In this document: one piece after another, positions 1 through 9,810 of the stretch
Position numbering within the stretch: position 1 is the stretch's first letter
Layout of the letters: each line of letters begins with the position of its first letter
Source: Pseudacidovorax intermedius
Lineage (GTDB): Bacteria; Pseudomonadota; Gammaproteobacteria; Burkholderiales; Burkholderiaceae_C
Assembly (NCBI RefSeq): GCF_003350475.1
Contig: NZ_QQAV01000011.1
Coordinates: 62,001-126,000, forward strand
Direction of reading: 5' to 3'
Length of the DNA stretch: 64,000 bases
Position numbers and translations under genes: made by a program
Notes under the pieces: generated by a model
The model's database searches: none
Told to the model about the DNA's origin: nothing
What the model saw: the letters and a program-made list of their open reading frames with translations, nothing else

Positions 1-125
1 ATCGCTACTTCGAGAAGCGCTTGCCCAGCATTGCCGGCTGGTTGGCGCTGTACGGCCATCCGCCGGAAAACAGCGGGCCGACCGACTACCAGGGGCTGCG
101 CACCTCGTTCGGGCAGTTCGGCTGA
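1..125 (+). CDS. C-terminal end of an unrecognised protein (partial)
   Basis: The window opens inside this gene. Forty codons are in frame from base 3 to a TGA at 123-125. The visible tail starts RYFEKRLPSIAGWLALYG and ends SFGQFG. It is convergent with the efflux gene that follows, with only about 20 bases between the two stops. I do not recognise the family from 40 residues and assign no function. Reading in this frame is supported by typical high-GC third-position usage; the start lies outside the window. Confidence 0.55.
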   Translation, partial: RYFEKRLPSIAGWLALYGHPPENSGPTDYQGLRTSFGQFG

Positions 126-144
126 GCGCTGCGGTCCCGCACGG

Positions 145-1671
145 TCAGTGCGGAATCTCGGCCGGGCCGCCCGCGGCCTTGGGCGGCCTACGGATGAGCA
201 GGAGCAGCGGGATGGTCACCGCGGTCAGCACCATCATGATCCAGAAGTCGTCGAGGTAGGCCACCATGGTCGCCTGGCGCGTGACCTCGGCGTTCAGGAC
301 GGCGAGGCCGGTCTGGGTGCCCAGGTCCATGACCGGGGGCAGCGCCAGCAGCCCCTGGTTGCCCGGCGACACCAGCGCGGCCAGATTGGCATGCGCCCGG
401 CCCGAGCCTTCTGTGAGCAGCGTCTGCACGACCGAGATGCCGACGCTGCTGCCGATGTTGCGCAGCAGGCTGAAGATCGGCGTGCCCTGGTTGCGCAGTT
501 GCGCCGGCAGCGTGGCAAAGGTGGCGGTCGACAGCGGCACGAAGGTGAAGCCGATGCCCAGGCCCTGGATGAAGCCCGAGGTGACGATCAGCGTGCTGTC
601 CATGTCCGGCGTGAAGCGCGTCATCTGCCACAGCGAGAAGGCCGTCAGGCCGAAGCCGGCCGCCATGATGGCGCGCACGTCGATCCGGTGGACCAGCCGC
701 CCGACCACGATCATGGCGATCATCGTTCCCACCCCGCGGGGTGCGGTGACCGCGCCGGTATAGACGACCGGATAGCCCATCAGCCCCTGCAGGAAGTTCG
801 GCAGCAGCGAGGTCGTCGCGAACAGGATGATGCCGACGACGAACGCGAAGAACTGGCCGGTGACGAAGTTGCGGTCCTTCAGCAGGTCGCGGTTGAGAAA
901 GCTCACGCCCTGCACGGTCCAGGTGTGGACGGCGAAGAAGGCGAGGGCGACCACGGCGCCGACCGCCTCCAGACGGATCTCCCACGAGTCGAACCAGTCC
1001 AGCTGTTCGCCGCGGTCCAGGAAGAGCTGCAGCAGGCCGATGCCCAGGCTGAGCGTCGCGAAGCCGAACACGTCGAGCTTCTCGGCCTTCGGACGGCTCT
1101 CGGGCAGGTAGCGTGCGATGCCCCAGAAGGCCACGATGCCCACCGGCAGGTTGATGAAGAACACCCAGCGCCAGTCGAGCTGATCCGTCAGCCATCCGCC
1201 CAGCAGCGGACCCAGGATGGGGCCGATCATGATGCCCGCACCCCAGATGGCCATGGCCTGGCCCACCTTCTCGCGCGGGTTGATGTCGAGCAGCACGGCC
1301 TGCGACAGCGGCACCAGCGCCGCCCCGAAAACGCCCTGCAGCAGCCGAGCGCCGACGATCTCGACCAGCGAGCCCGCGATGCCGCACAGCGCCGACGCCA
1401 CCGTGAAGCCCACCACCGACACCAGGAAGACGCGCCGCCGGCCCCACCGGCCGCAGAACCAGCCGGTCAGGGGCAGGGTGATGGCCGCCGCCACGATGTA
1501 GGAGGTCAGCACCCAGGTGATCTGGTCCTGCGAGGCCTGCAGGCTGCCCTGCATGTGGGGCAGGGCGACGTTGGCGATGGTGGTGTCCAGCGCCTGCATG
1601 ATCGTCGCCAGCATGATCGAGACGGTGATCATGCCGCGGTGGGGCACGGGGTTCTGGGGGGTGGGGGTCAT
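145..1671 (-). CDS. emrB: DHA2-family (EmrB/QacA) multidrug efflux MFS transporter
   Basis: Inner-membrane proton-driven drug exporter of the 14-helix DHA2 branch, 508 residues, the usual EmrB length. Visible family marks are the N-terminal helix with LDTTIANVALPHM, the cytoplasmic loop after helix 2 with GRWGRRRVFL, the motif RLLQGVFGAALVPLSQA and the antiporter motif C region GPILGPLLGGWL. It is translated from an ATG overlapping the marR stop by 4 bases (ATGA), so the two are co-transcribed and probably coupled. No EmrA-type membrane fusion protein lies next to it inside the window, so it may act alone or with a partner encoded elsewhere. Substrate cannot be read from sequence. Confidence 0.9.
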   Translation of the reverse strand: MTPTPQNPVPHRGMITVSIMLATIMQALDTTIANVALPHMQGSLQASQDQITWVLTSYIVAAAITLPLTGWFCGRWGRRRVFLVSVVGFTVASALCGIAGSLVEIVGARLLQGVFGAALVPLSQAVLLDINPREKVGQAMAIWGAGIMIGPILGPLLGGWLTDQLDWRWVFFINLPVGIVAFWGIARYLPESRPKAEKLDVFGFATLSLGIGLLQLFLDRGEQLDWFDSWEIRLEAVGAVVALAFFAVHTWTVQGVSFLNRDLLKDRNFVTGQFFAFVVGIILFATTSLLPNFLQGLMGYPVVYTGAVTAPRGVGTMIAMIVVGRLVHRIDVRAIMAAGFGLTAFSLWQMTRFTPDMDSTLIVTSGFIQGLGIGFTFVPLSTATFATLPAQLRNQGTPIFSLLRNIGSSVGISVVQTLLTEGSGRAHANLAALVSPGNQGLLALPPVMDLGTQTGLAVLNAEVTRQATMVAYLDDFWIMMVLTAVTIPLLLLIRRPPKAAGGPAEIPH

Positions 1672-2186
1672 GGGGCGGTTTCCTCGGGGCCGCGGGTCGC
1701 GCCGCCGTCGTGCAGCGAAGCCGGCGCCGCCTCAGGTTGCCATGCGAGCAGGCCCTCGCGGGCTTTGGCCAGCAATGCCATGAGCTGGGCCTGCTCGTCG
1801 GCACTCAGGTTGACGAGGCCGTGGGCCAGCACCTCGTCGCTGAGGGCGAGAGCCTGGTCCATGGCATCGAGGGCGCGGGGCGTGGCGTGAATGAGCTTGA
1901 CGCGGCGGTCACTGGGCGAGGGCTCGCGCCGGATCCAGCCGCCAGCCTCCATCCGGTCGCAGAGCGTGGCGACGGCCATGGCGCTGATTTCCAGGCGTTG
2001 GGCCACGGCGGCCTGCGACAACGGCTCGGGCTGTTCGGGATGTGCCAGCGCCCAGAGCAATCGGCATTGCGCCAGGGACAGGCCCATCCGTTCGCGGGCC
2101 AGCCGGTCGAAGTGGGCGCCGTGCAGCTTGGCCACCTGGTTGACCAGAAAGCTGAAGCGCTTGGAGGGATCGATTTTCATAAACAT
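1668..2186 (-). CDS. MarR-family transcriptional regulator
   Basis: DNA-binding regulator of 172 residues with a winged helix-turn-helix of MarR type (SQAAVAQRLEISAMAVATLC followed by a wing containing EPSPSDRRVKLIH). First gene of a marR-emrB unit, so it most likely represses the efflux pump and itself until an effector binds. Two starts are possible: Met1 at 2186 or Met3 at 2180. Neither has a clear Shine-Dalgarno sequence. A perfect 8-base inverted repeat covers this start region and is a good autoregulatory site. The C-terminal 30 residues are Ala/Pro-rich and not part of the fold. Confidence 0.85.
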   Translation of the reverse strand: MFMKIDPSKRFSFLVNQVAKLHGAHFDRLARERMGLSLAQCRLLWALAHPEQPEPLSQAAVAQRLEISAMAVATLCDRMEAGGWIRREPSPSDRRVKLIHATPRALDAMDQALALSDEVLAHGLVNLSADEQAQLMALLAKAREGLLAWQPEAAPASLHDGGATRGPEETAP

Positions 2187-2207
2187 CTATATCGTAATCA
2201 TGTTTAT
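2179..2207. promoter_or_regulatory. Inverted repeat at marR start, probable MarR operator
   Basis: ATAAACAT (2179-2186) and ATGTTTAT (2200-2207) form a perfect 8-base inverted repeat with a 13-base AT-rich spacer. It overlaps the first codons of marR and stands out from the surrounding GC-rich DNA. Operator role is inferred from position and symmetry. Confidence 0.5.
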
Positions 2208-2431
2208 TAATTGAGCCTGACTGGCTCGCGCGGCACTTGTGCAGCGGTGCTCGGCCGCCGCCAAGGCCGGCTTTGCCGCGCGTATCGCTCGGACCTGGGA
2301 AAATGCCGGCCTTCCGCCGCTCCATGCGCACCCTGCGTGGCGCGGCTTCCTGTTTTTCTTTCCCGCGGAACGAGCGTCCACACCGACGCTGTTCGCCGGC
2401 CTCTCTCTCGACCGGCGCCCCTGCCCAACTC

Positions 2432-3445
2432 ATGAACGACAAGGACCTTTCCTCATCACTGCAGGCGTCGCTGCCCGTCGGCCGGCTCTCCGTGGCCCCG
2501 ATGCTCGACTGGACAGAGAGGGGCTGCCGCTACTTCCACCGCCTCCTGAGCCGCCATGCGCTGCTGTACACCGAGATGGTGAACACCGGCGCCATCCTGC
2601 ACGGTGATGCGGCGCGGCATCTGCGCTTCGACGAGACCGAGCACCCGGTCGCGCTGCAACTGGGTGGCAGCGAGCCCGCCGATCTGGCGGCCAGCGCGCG
2701 GCTGGGCGAGCAGTGGGGTTACGACGAGATCAACCTGAACTGCGGCTGTCCCAGCGAGCGGGTGCAGCGCGGTGCATTCGGCGCCTGCCTGATGGCGGAG
2801 CCGGTGCTGGTGGCCGATGGCGTGAAGGCGATGCTGGACGTGGTGAGCGTGCCCGTGTCCGTCAAGCACCGCATCGGCATCGACCGGGTGGAAAGCTACG
2901 ACTTCGTGCGTGACTTCGTGGGCACCGTTGCCGACGCCGGCTGCCGCCACTTCATCGTGCATGCGCGCAATGCGTGGCTCAAGGGCCTGAGCCCCAAGCA
3001 GAACCGTGAGATCCCGCCGCTGCGCTACGAGCTGGTGCATCGCCTCAAGCACGACTTTCCTCAGCTGTTCATCGCGATCAACGGCGGCATCCACGCCGAC
3101 GAGCAGGTGCACGCGCAACTGCGCCTGCTCGACGGCGTGATGGTGGGCCGCGAGGCGTATCACAACCCGTGGTGGCTTTCGCAATGGGACAGCGCCTTCT
3201 TCGGCGACGCGCCGCGTGAGATGACGCGCGAGGAGGTGGAGGCCCAGATGTGCGACTACATGCGTCGCGAGAAACAGGCGCACGGCACGTCGTGGCAGTC
3301 GATTGCGCGGCACATGCTGGGGCTGCGCAATGGCCTGCCGGGCGCGCGGCGCTGGCGGCAGGTGTGGAGCGACCATCGCCTGCGCGAGCTGGATCCGCAC
3401 GAGGTCATGGCCCGGGCGCACGCCAGCGCCACTGCCGAGGCCTGA
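2432..3445 (+). CDS. dusA: tRNA-dihydrouridine(20/20a) synthase DusA
   Basis: FMN-dependent enzyme that reduces uridines in the D-loop of tRNA with NADPH. The ATG at 2432 gives 337 residues, matching DusA; the frame stays open upstream, but that stretch has no family similarity. Visible features are the N-terminal barrel strand VAPMLDWTERGCRYFHRLL, the substrate motif YTEMVNTGAILHGD, the catalytic cysteine in NLNCGCPSERVQRGAFGACL (Cys106) and the late FMN-phosphate motif INGGI / DGVMVGREAYHNPWWL. Upstream spacing to the divergent marR is about 245 bases with no other gene. There is no obvious strong ribosome-binding site before 2432. Confidence 0.93.
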   Translation: MNDKDLSSSLQASLPVGRLSVAPMLDWTERGCRYFHRLLSRHALLYTEMVNTGAILHGDAARHLRFDETEHPVALQLGGSEPADLAASARLGEQWGYDEINLNCGCPSERVQRGAFGACLMAEPVLVADGVKAMLDVVSVPVSVKHRIGIDRVESYDFVRDFVGTVADAGCRHFIVHARNAWLKGLSPKQNREIPPLRYELVHRLKHDFPQLFIAINGGIHADEQVHAQLRLLDGVMVGREAYHNPWWLSQWDSAFFGDAPREMTREEVEAQMCDYMRREKQAHGTSWQSIARHMLGLRNGLPGARRWRQVWSDHRLRELDPHEVMARAHASATAEA

Positions 3446-3541
3446 GCGCGCAGGCCGCCGGGCTGATCGTCCCACGGGCGGCGAGCAGCTTAAGCTGACG
3501 GCCCGGCAGCAGGCCGCGACCCACCAGGACCGAGCGGCGAC

Positions 3542-4189
3542 TCAGGACGCCGCTTCGAGCCCGTTCGCGAAATGCTCACGCATGCGCGCCTCGGCCGCCT
3601 GCGCGTCTCGCGCCTCAATGGCGACCACCAGAGCGCGGTGCTCCGCCAGCGATTCCTCGATGCGCCCCGCCTTCAGCAGCGAGTTGTGGCGGTTGAGCTT
3701 CATCACCTTGCGCAGGTCGGCCACCATCTGATCGCGCCAGCGGTTGTCGGCGATGGCCAGCAGCCGCATGTGGAAGCGCTCGTTGACGGCGAAGAAGTGC
3801 TCCCGGTCCACCTGGCCGGGGCGGGCGGCGGCCTCCAGCTCCTCGTGCAGGGCGCGCAGTTCGGCGATCTGGGGCTCGGTCGCACGGGTGGCGACCACGC
3901 CGGCGGCGTCGCTCTCCAGCAGGGCGAGCAGGTGATACACGTCGGCCAGGTCGCGGTCGGACACCTCGGTCACGTAGGCGCCGCGGCGCAGCTTCATCGT
4001 CACCAGCCCCTCGGCGGCCAGCACCTTCAGCGCCTCGCGCAGCGGCGTGCGGCTGATGCCCAGTTCTTCCGCGATGCGCAGCTCGTCGATCCAGCTGCCG
4101 GGCTCCAGTTCGCGGCGGAAGATGCGCTGGCGCAGCAGCTCCGCCACCTCTTCATAGAGGGCGCGCGGGGTGAGGGTCAGGGCAGACAT
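3542..4189 (-). CDS. GntR-family regulator, FadR/FCD subfamily
   Basis: Regulator of 215 residues with an N-terminal winged helix (residues about 8-75, ELGISRTPLREALKVLAAEG with wing LRRGAYVTEV) and a C-terminal all-helical FCD ligand domain (about 80-210, with FHMRLLAIADN and the late histidine in LAEHRALVVAIEARD). FCD domains usually bind organic acids through a metal. It is divergent from the methylmalonyl-CoA mutase operon across 139 bases that contain an AT-rich palindrome over a good promoter, so it very probably controls that operon in response to a propionate-pathway metabolite. Ligand is inference. Confidence 0.88.
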   Translation of the reverse strand: MSALTLTPRALYEEVAELLRQRIFRRELEPGSWIDELRIAEELGISRTPLREALKVLAAEGLVTMKLRRGAYVTEVSDRDLADVYHLLALLESDAAGVVATRATEPQIAELRALHEELEAAARPGQVDREHFFAVNERFHMRLLAIADNRWRDQMVADLRKVMKLNRHNSLLKAGRIEESLAEHRALVVAIEARDAQAAEARMREHFANGLEAAS

Positions 4190-4218
4190 GTTGGCGACTG
4201 TATCGCAGAAGCAGGCCC

Positions 4219-4257
4219 TAATTCATAATTGAATTAATAATTACAGACAGCTAGACT
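4219..4257 (+). promoter_or_regulatory. Probable sigma-70 promoter with overlapping palindromic operator
   Basis: TTGAAT (4229-4234) and TAGACT (4252-4257) are spaced by 17 bases, a good sigma-70 promoter reading into the mutase operon. TAATTC (4219-4224) and GAATTA (4231-4236) form a 6-6-6 palindrome that covers the -35 element. The position suggests repression by the divergent GntR protein. Inferred from sequence only. Confidence 0.6.
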
Positions 4258-4328
4258 TGCGGGATTCCCCGGGGTCGGCCAGCGTGGCCGCACTTCCGGC
4301 ACCAGAGGTCAAGCGAGAGAGACGAAGC

Positions 4329-6482
4329 ATGGCGGATTCCGAATTCAAGCCCTCCACCCTCGAAGACTGGGCGCGCGCCGCGGCCAAGTCGGCCCCCGGC
4401 GGCGACGTCTCGGCGCTGAACTGGGTGACGCCCGACGGCATCACCGTCAAGCCGCTCTACACGGCCGCCGACCTGCAGGGCCTGCGCTACAGCGACACGT
4501 TGCCTGGCTTCGAGCCCTACATCCGCGGCCCGCAGGCCACGATGTACGCCGTGCGGCCCTGGACCATCCGCCAGTACGCGGGCTTCTCCACCGCCGAAGA
4601 GTCGAACGCGTTCTACCGCAAGGCCCTGGCCGCGGGCGGGCAGGGCGTGTCGGTGGCCTTCGACCTGGCCACCCACCGCGGCTACGACAGCGACCATCCG
4701 CGCGTGACCGGCGACGTCGGCAAGGCCGGTGTGGCCATCGATTCGGTGGAGGACATGAAGATCCTGTTCGACGGCATCCCGCTCGACAAGGTCAGCGTGT
4801 CGATGACCATGAACGGCGCCGTGCTGCCCGTGCTGGCCGGCTACGTGGTGGCGGCGGAAGAGCAGGGCGTGTCGCAGGACAAGCTCAGCGGGACCATCCA
4901 GAACGACATCCTCAAGGAGTTCATGGTCCGCAACACCTACATCTATCCGCCCGAGCCGAGCATGCGGATCATCGGCGACATCATCGAGTACACGGCCAAG
5001 AACATGCCGAAGTTCAACTCGATCTCGATCTCTGGCTACCACATGCAGGAAGCCGGCGCCAACCAGGCGCTGGAGCTGGCCTTCACCTTGGCCGACGGCA
5101 AGGAGTACGTGAAGACCGCCATTGCCAAGGGCATGGACGTGGACGACTTCGCCGGGCGCCTCAGCTTCTTCTGGGCCATCGGCATGAACTTCTACCTCGA
5201 AGTCGCCAAGATGCGCGCCGCGCGCCTGCTGTGGTGCCGGATCATGAAGGGCTTCAACGCCAAGAACCCCAAGAGCCTGATGCTGCGCACGCATTGCCAG
5301 ACGTCGGGCTGGTCGCTCACCGAGCAGGACCCTTACAACAACGTCGTGCGCACCACCATCGAGGCCATGGCCGCGGTGTTCGGCGGCACGCAGTCGCTGC
5401 ACACCAATGCGCTCGACGAAGCCATCGCGTTGCCCACCGAATTCAGCGCCCGGATCGCCCGCAACACGCAGCTGATCATTCAGGAAGAGACGCACATCAC
5501 CAGCGTCATTGACCCCTGGGCCGGCAGCTACATGATGGAGAAGCTCACCCAGGACATGGCCGACGCCGCCTGGGCCATCATCGAGGAGGTCGAGGCCATG
5601 GGCGGCATGACGAAGGCCGTGGACAGCGGCTGGGCCAAGCTCAAGATCGAAGCCGCCGCGGCCGAAAAGCAGGCGCGCATCGACTCGGGCCGCGATGTCA
5701 TCGTGGGCGTCAACAAGTACAAGCTCAAGAACGAGGACCCGGTCGAGATCCTCGCCATCGACAACATGAAGGTGCGCGACCAGCAGGTGGCGCGGCTGCA
5801 GAAGATCCGCGCTGCCCGTGACAGCGCCAAGGTGCAGGCGGCGCTCGATGCGCTCACGGCCGCCGCCGAGAAGAACGAGGGCAACCTGCTCGACCTGAGT
5901 ATCCAGGCCATCCGCCTGCGCGCCACGGTGGGCGAGGTGTCGGACGCGCTGGAGAAGGCCTTTGGCCGCCACCGCGCCGACACGCAGAAGGTGACCGGCG
6001 TCTACGCCGCCGCCTACGACTCGGCCGAGGGCTGGGAGGCGCTGAAGAAGGAGATCGACGCCTTCGCCGAGGACCAGGGTCGGCGTCCGCGCGTGATGAT
6101 CTCCAAGCTGGGCCAGGACGGCCACGACCGCGGCGCCAAGGTGGTGGCCACGGCCTTCGCCGACCTGGGTTTCGATGTGGACATGGGCCCGCTCTTCCAG
6201 ACCCCCGAGGAATGTGCCCGCCAGGCCATCGAGAACGACGTGCATGCCGTGGGCGTGAGCACGCTGGCGGCGGGCCACAAAACGCTGGTGCCGGCCATCA
6301 TCGAGGAGCTGAAGAAGCAGGGCGCGGACGACATCATCGTCTTCGTCGGGGGCGTGATTCCGCGGCAGGACTACGAGTTCCTGTACGAGGCGGGCGTGAA
6401 GGGCATCTATGGGCCCGGCACGCCGATCCCAGCCAGTGCGAAAGATGTGCTGGAGCAGATCCGGGCGGCTGTCGCTGCCTGA
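4329..6482 (+). CDS. scpA: Methylmalonyl-CoA mutase, single-chain
   Basis: Adenosylcobalamin-dependent isomerase that converts (R)-methylmalonyl-CoA to succinyl-CoA. With the ATG at 4329 it has 717 residues and contains both parts of the large-subunit type: the N-terminal substrate barrel ([20 protein letters not shown], then [20 protein letters not shown]) and the C-terminal B12 domain with the DxHxxG signature [11 protein letters not shown], then GVSTLAAGH and VFVGGVIP. It therefore should work as a homodimer without a small subunit. Upstream codons from 4257 lack family similarity; the chosen start has a GAGAGA-type purine run in front. First gene of the operon, followed after 11 bases by its chaperone meaB. 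No cobalamin riboswitch is visible in the short leader. Confidence 0.95.
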   Translation: MADSEFKPSTLEDWARAAAKSAPGGDVSALNWVTPDGITVKPLYTAADLQGLRYSDTLPGFEPYIRGPQATMYAVRPWTIRQYAGFSTAEESNAFYRKALAAGGQGVSVAFDLATHRGYDSDHPRVTGDVGKAGVAIDSVEDMKILFDGIPLDKVSVSMTMNGAVLPVLAGYVVAAEEQGVSQDKLSGTIQNDILKEFMVRNTYIYPPEPSMRIIGDIIEYTAKNMPKFNSISISGYHMQEAGANQALELAFTLADGKEYVKTAIAKGMDVDDFAGRLSFFWAIGMNFYLEVAKMRAARLLWCRIMKGFNAKNPKSLMLRTHCQTSGWSLTEQDPYNNVVRTTIEAMAAVFGGTQSLHTNALDEAIALPTEFSARIARNTQLIIQEETHITSVIDPWAGSYMMEKLTQDMADAAWAIIEEVEAMGGMTKAVDSGWAKLKIEAAAAEKQARIDSGRDVIVGVNKYKLKNEDPVEILAIDNMKVRDQQVARLQKIRAARDSAKVQAALDALTAAAEKNEGNLLDLSIQAIRLRATVGEVSDALEKAFGRHRADTQKVTGVYAAAYDSAEGWEALKKEIDAFAEDQGRRPRVMISKLGQDGHDRGAKVVATAFADLGFDVDMGPLFQTPEECARQAIENDVHAVGVSTLAAGHKTLVPAIIEELKKQGADDIIVFVGGVIPRQDYEFLYEAGVKGIYGPGTPIPASAKDVLEQIRAAVAA

Positions 6483-6493
6483 TCGCCGCCCGC

Positions 6494-7596
6494 ATGGGAG
6501 TGCTTTTCAAGGTCTCGGTCGAGGCCATCCACGGCCAGGCCGGCCCTGCCCAGCGCCGCGCCATGGCCAAGGCGATCACGCTGCTCGAATCGACCCGTGC
6601 CGACCACCGCGCGCAGGCCGACGAGCTGCTCACCGCGCTGCTGCCGCACACGGGCAAGAGTTTCCGCCTCGGCATCTCGGGCGTGCCGGGGGTGGGCAAA
6701 TCCACCTTCATCGAGGCCCTGGGCCTGCACCTGATCGACCACGGCCACCGCGTGGCGGTGCTCACCATCGACCCGTCGTCCACCGTGTCCGGCGGCTCGA
6801 TCCTGGGCGACAAGACGCGCATGGAGCGCCTCTCGGTGCACGAGCAGGCGTACATCCGCCCCAGCCCCTCGTCGGGCACGCTCGGCGGCGTGGCGGAGAA
6901 GACGCGCGAAGCCATGCTGGTCTGTGAAGCCGCGGGCTACGACGTGGTGATTGTCGAGACCGTCGGCGTGGGCCAGAGCGAGACGGCCGTGGCCGGTATG
7001 ACCGACATGTTCGTGCTGCTGCAACTGCCCAATGCCGGCGACGACCTCCAGGCCATCAAGAAGGGCGTGATGGAAATCGCCGATCTGGTCGTCATCAACA
7101 AGGCCGACATCGACGCCGATGCGGCCACGCGGGCCCAGGCGCAGATCACCTCGGCGCTGCGGCTCTTCGGCCATCATGGCAATCCGCAACATGCCCAGGC
7201 GGTGCACGACGCGCACACCGGGGCCGAAGTGCGCCATTGGCTGCCGCGCGTGATGCAGCTCAGCGCGCTGACCGGCGCTGGCGTGGACCGCTTCTGGGCC
7301 GCCGTGACTGAGTTCCGCCAGTTGCAGACGGCCAACGGCCGACTCGAAGCACGCCGCGAGAAGCAGGCACTGGCCTGGATGTGGGAACGCATCGAGACCG
7401 GCCTGCGTCACGCCTTCCGTCAGCATCCCCAGGTGCGCGAGCGGCTGGCCGATGTGTCGGCCAAGGTGGCCGCCGGCCATGTGGCCGCGTCCACCGCCGC
7501 GCGCCAGCTGCTGGCTCTGGCCGCGCAGCCACCCATCCCCGAATCCCGGACGGCGACAGATGCGCCGCCCGCCTCATCCCCAACCGACAGGACACC

Positions 7597-7600
<4 letters not shown>
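6494..7600 (+). CDS. meaB: Methylmalonyl-CoA mutase-associated GTPase MeaB
   Basis: G3E-family P-loop GTPase that protects and reloads the B12 cofactor of methylmalonyl-CoA mutase. The 368-residue product has the Walker A motif GVPGVGKST (63-71), the DPSS motif in [11 protein letters not shown], the switch region ETVGVGQSE and the base-recognition motif NKAD. The ATG at 6494 lies 11 bases after the mutase stop; no Shine-Dalgarno sequence is visible, so translation may depend on reinitiation. The first 20 residues are poorly conserved in my judgement, and a slightly different start is possible. Its stop overlaps the pccB start by 4 bases. Confidence 0.93.
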
Positions 7601-9129
<1,529 letters not shown>

Positions 9130-9154
9130 GCGCCGTGCAGTCAAGGAGCACACC

Positions 9155-9772
9155 ATGACCCTCAGCCTCTACTACCACCCGTACTCGCGCGCCGCGGGCA
9201 CGCTCTGGGCGCTGGAAGAAGCCGGCGTCGACTACGACTTGAAGGTCGTCGACATCATGAAGGGCGAGCAGAAGGGCCCCGAGCTGATGTCGAAGAATCC
9301 TATGGGCAAGCTGCCCACGCTGGTGGACGGCGATGTCGTCGTCACCGAGTCGGCCGCCATCGCGCTCTACCTGGCCGACCGCTACGCGCCCCACCTGGCG
9401 CCAGCGCTGGACGATCCGCAGCGCGGCACCTACCTGCGCTGGGCGCTCTTCGCGCCGAGCGTGATCGAGCCTGCCGTCATGGCCAAGCATTCGGGCTGGA
9501 CCGTCAAGGAGATGTCGGCCGGCTGGGGCAGCTTCGACAGCATGCTCGGCGCAGCGGAGGCAGCCATCGCGGGCAGCGACTTCCTGTTGGGCGAGCGCTT
9601 CTCCATGGCCGACGTGGTGTTCGGCGGCACGCTGCGCTTCATGATCGCCTTCAAGCAGATCGAGTCCACGCCCGTGTTCGCTGACTATGTCGCTCGCCTG
9701 GACGCGCGCCCTGCCTTCCAGCGGGCCGAGGCCAGGAATGCCGCCATGCGCCAGTCGCTGGGCCTGCAGTGA
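9155..9772 (+). CDS. Glutathione S-transferase family protein
   Basis: A 205-residue cytosolic GST-fold protein. The N-terminal thioredoxin-like half (1-80) carries the glutathione-site run NPMGKLPTLVDGDVVVTESAA (read in two parts: NPMGKLPTLV and TESAAIALYLADRY), and the C-terminal helical half has the capping motif region FSMADVVFGGTLRF. The ATG at 9155 is preceded by AAGGAG at good spacing. It sits between the two carboxylase genes with short gaps, so it is part of the propionyl-CoA operon. Its role there is unknown; detoxifying reactive acyl or acrylyl species is one speculative idea. Confidence 0.88.
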   Translation: MTLSLYYHPYSRAAGTLWALEEAGVDYDLKVVDIMKGEQKGPELMSKNPMGKLPTLVDGDVVVTESAAIALYLADRYAPHLAPALDDPQRGTYLRWALFAPSVIEPAVMAKHSGWTVKEMSAGWGSFDSMLGAAEAAIAGSDFLLGERFSMADVVFGGTLRFMIAFKQIESTPVFADYVARLDARPAFQRAEARNAAMRQSLGLQ

Positions 9773-9810
9773 GCAGCGTCGCATCGCAACGCCCAAAGAA
9801 CGGAGCCGCA

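Noticed and set aside
31-1890. A 619-codon plus-strand frame over emrB and marR
   Set aside because: Antisense to two recognisable genes with conserved motifs; the translation has no family features and is Arg/His-rich.
4190-4328. Cobalamin riboswitch ahead of the B12-dependent mutase
   Set aside because: The gap is too short and lacks any B12-box-like sequence; promoter and palindrome occupy most of it.
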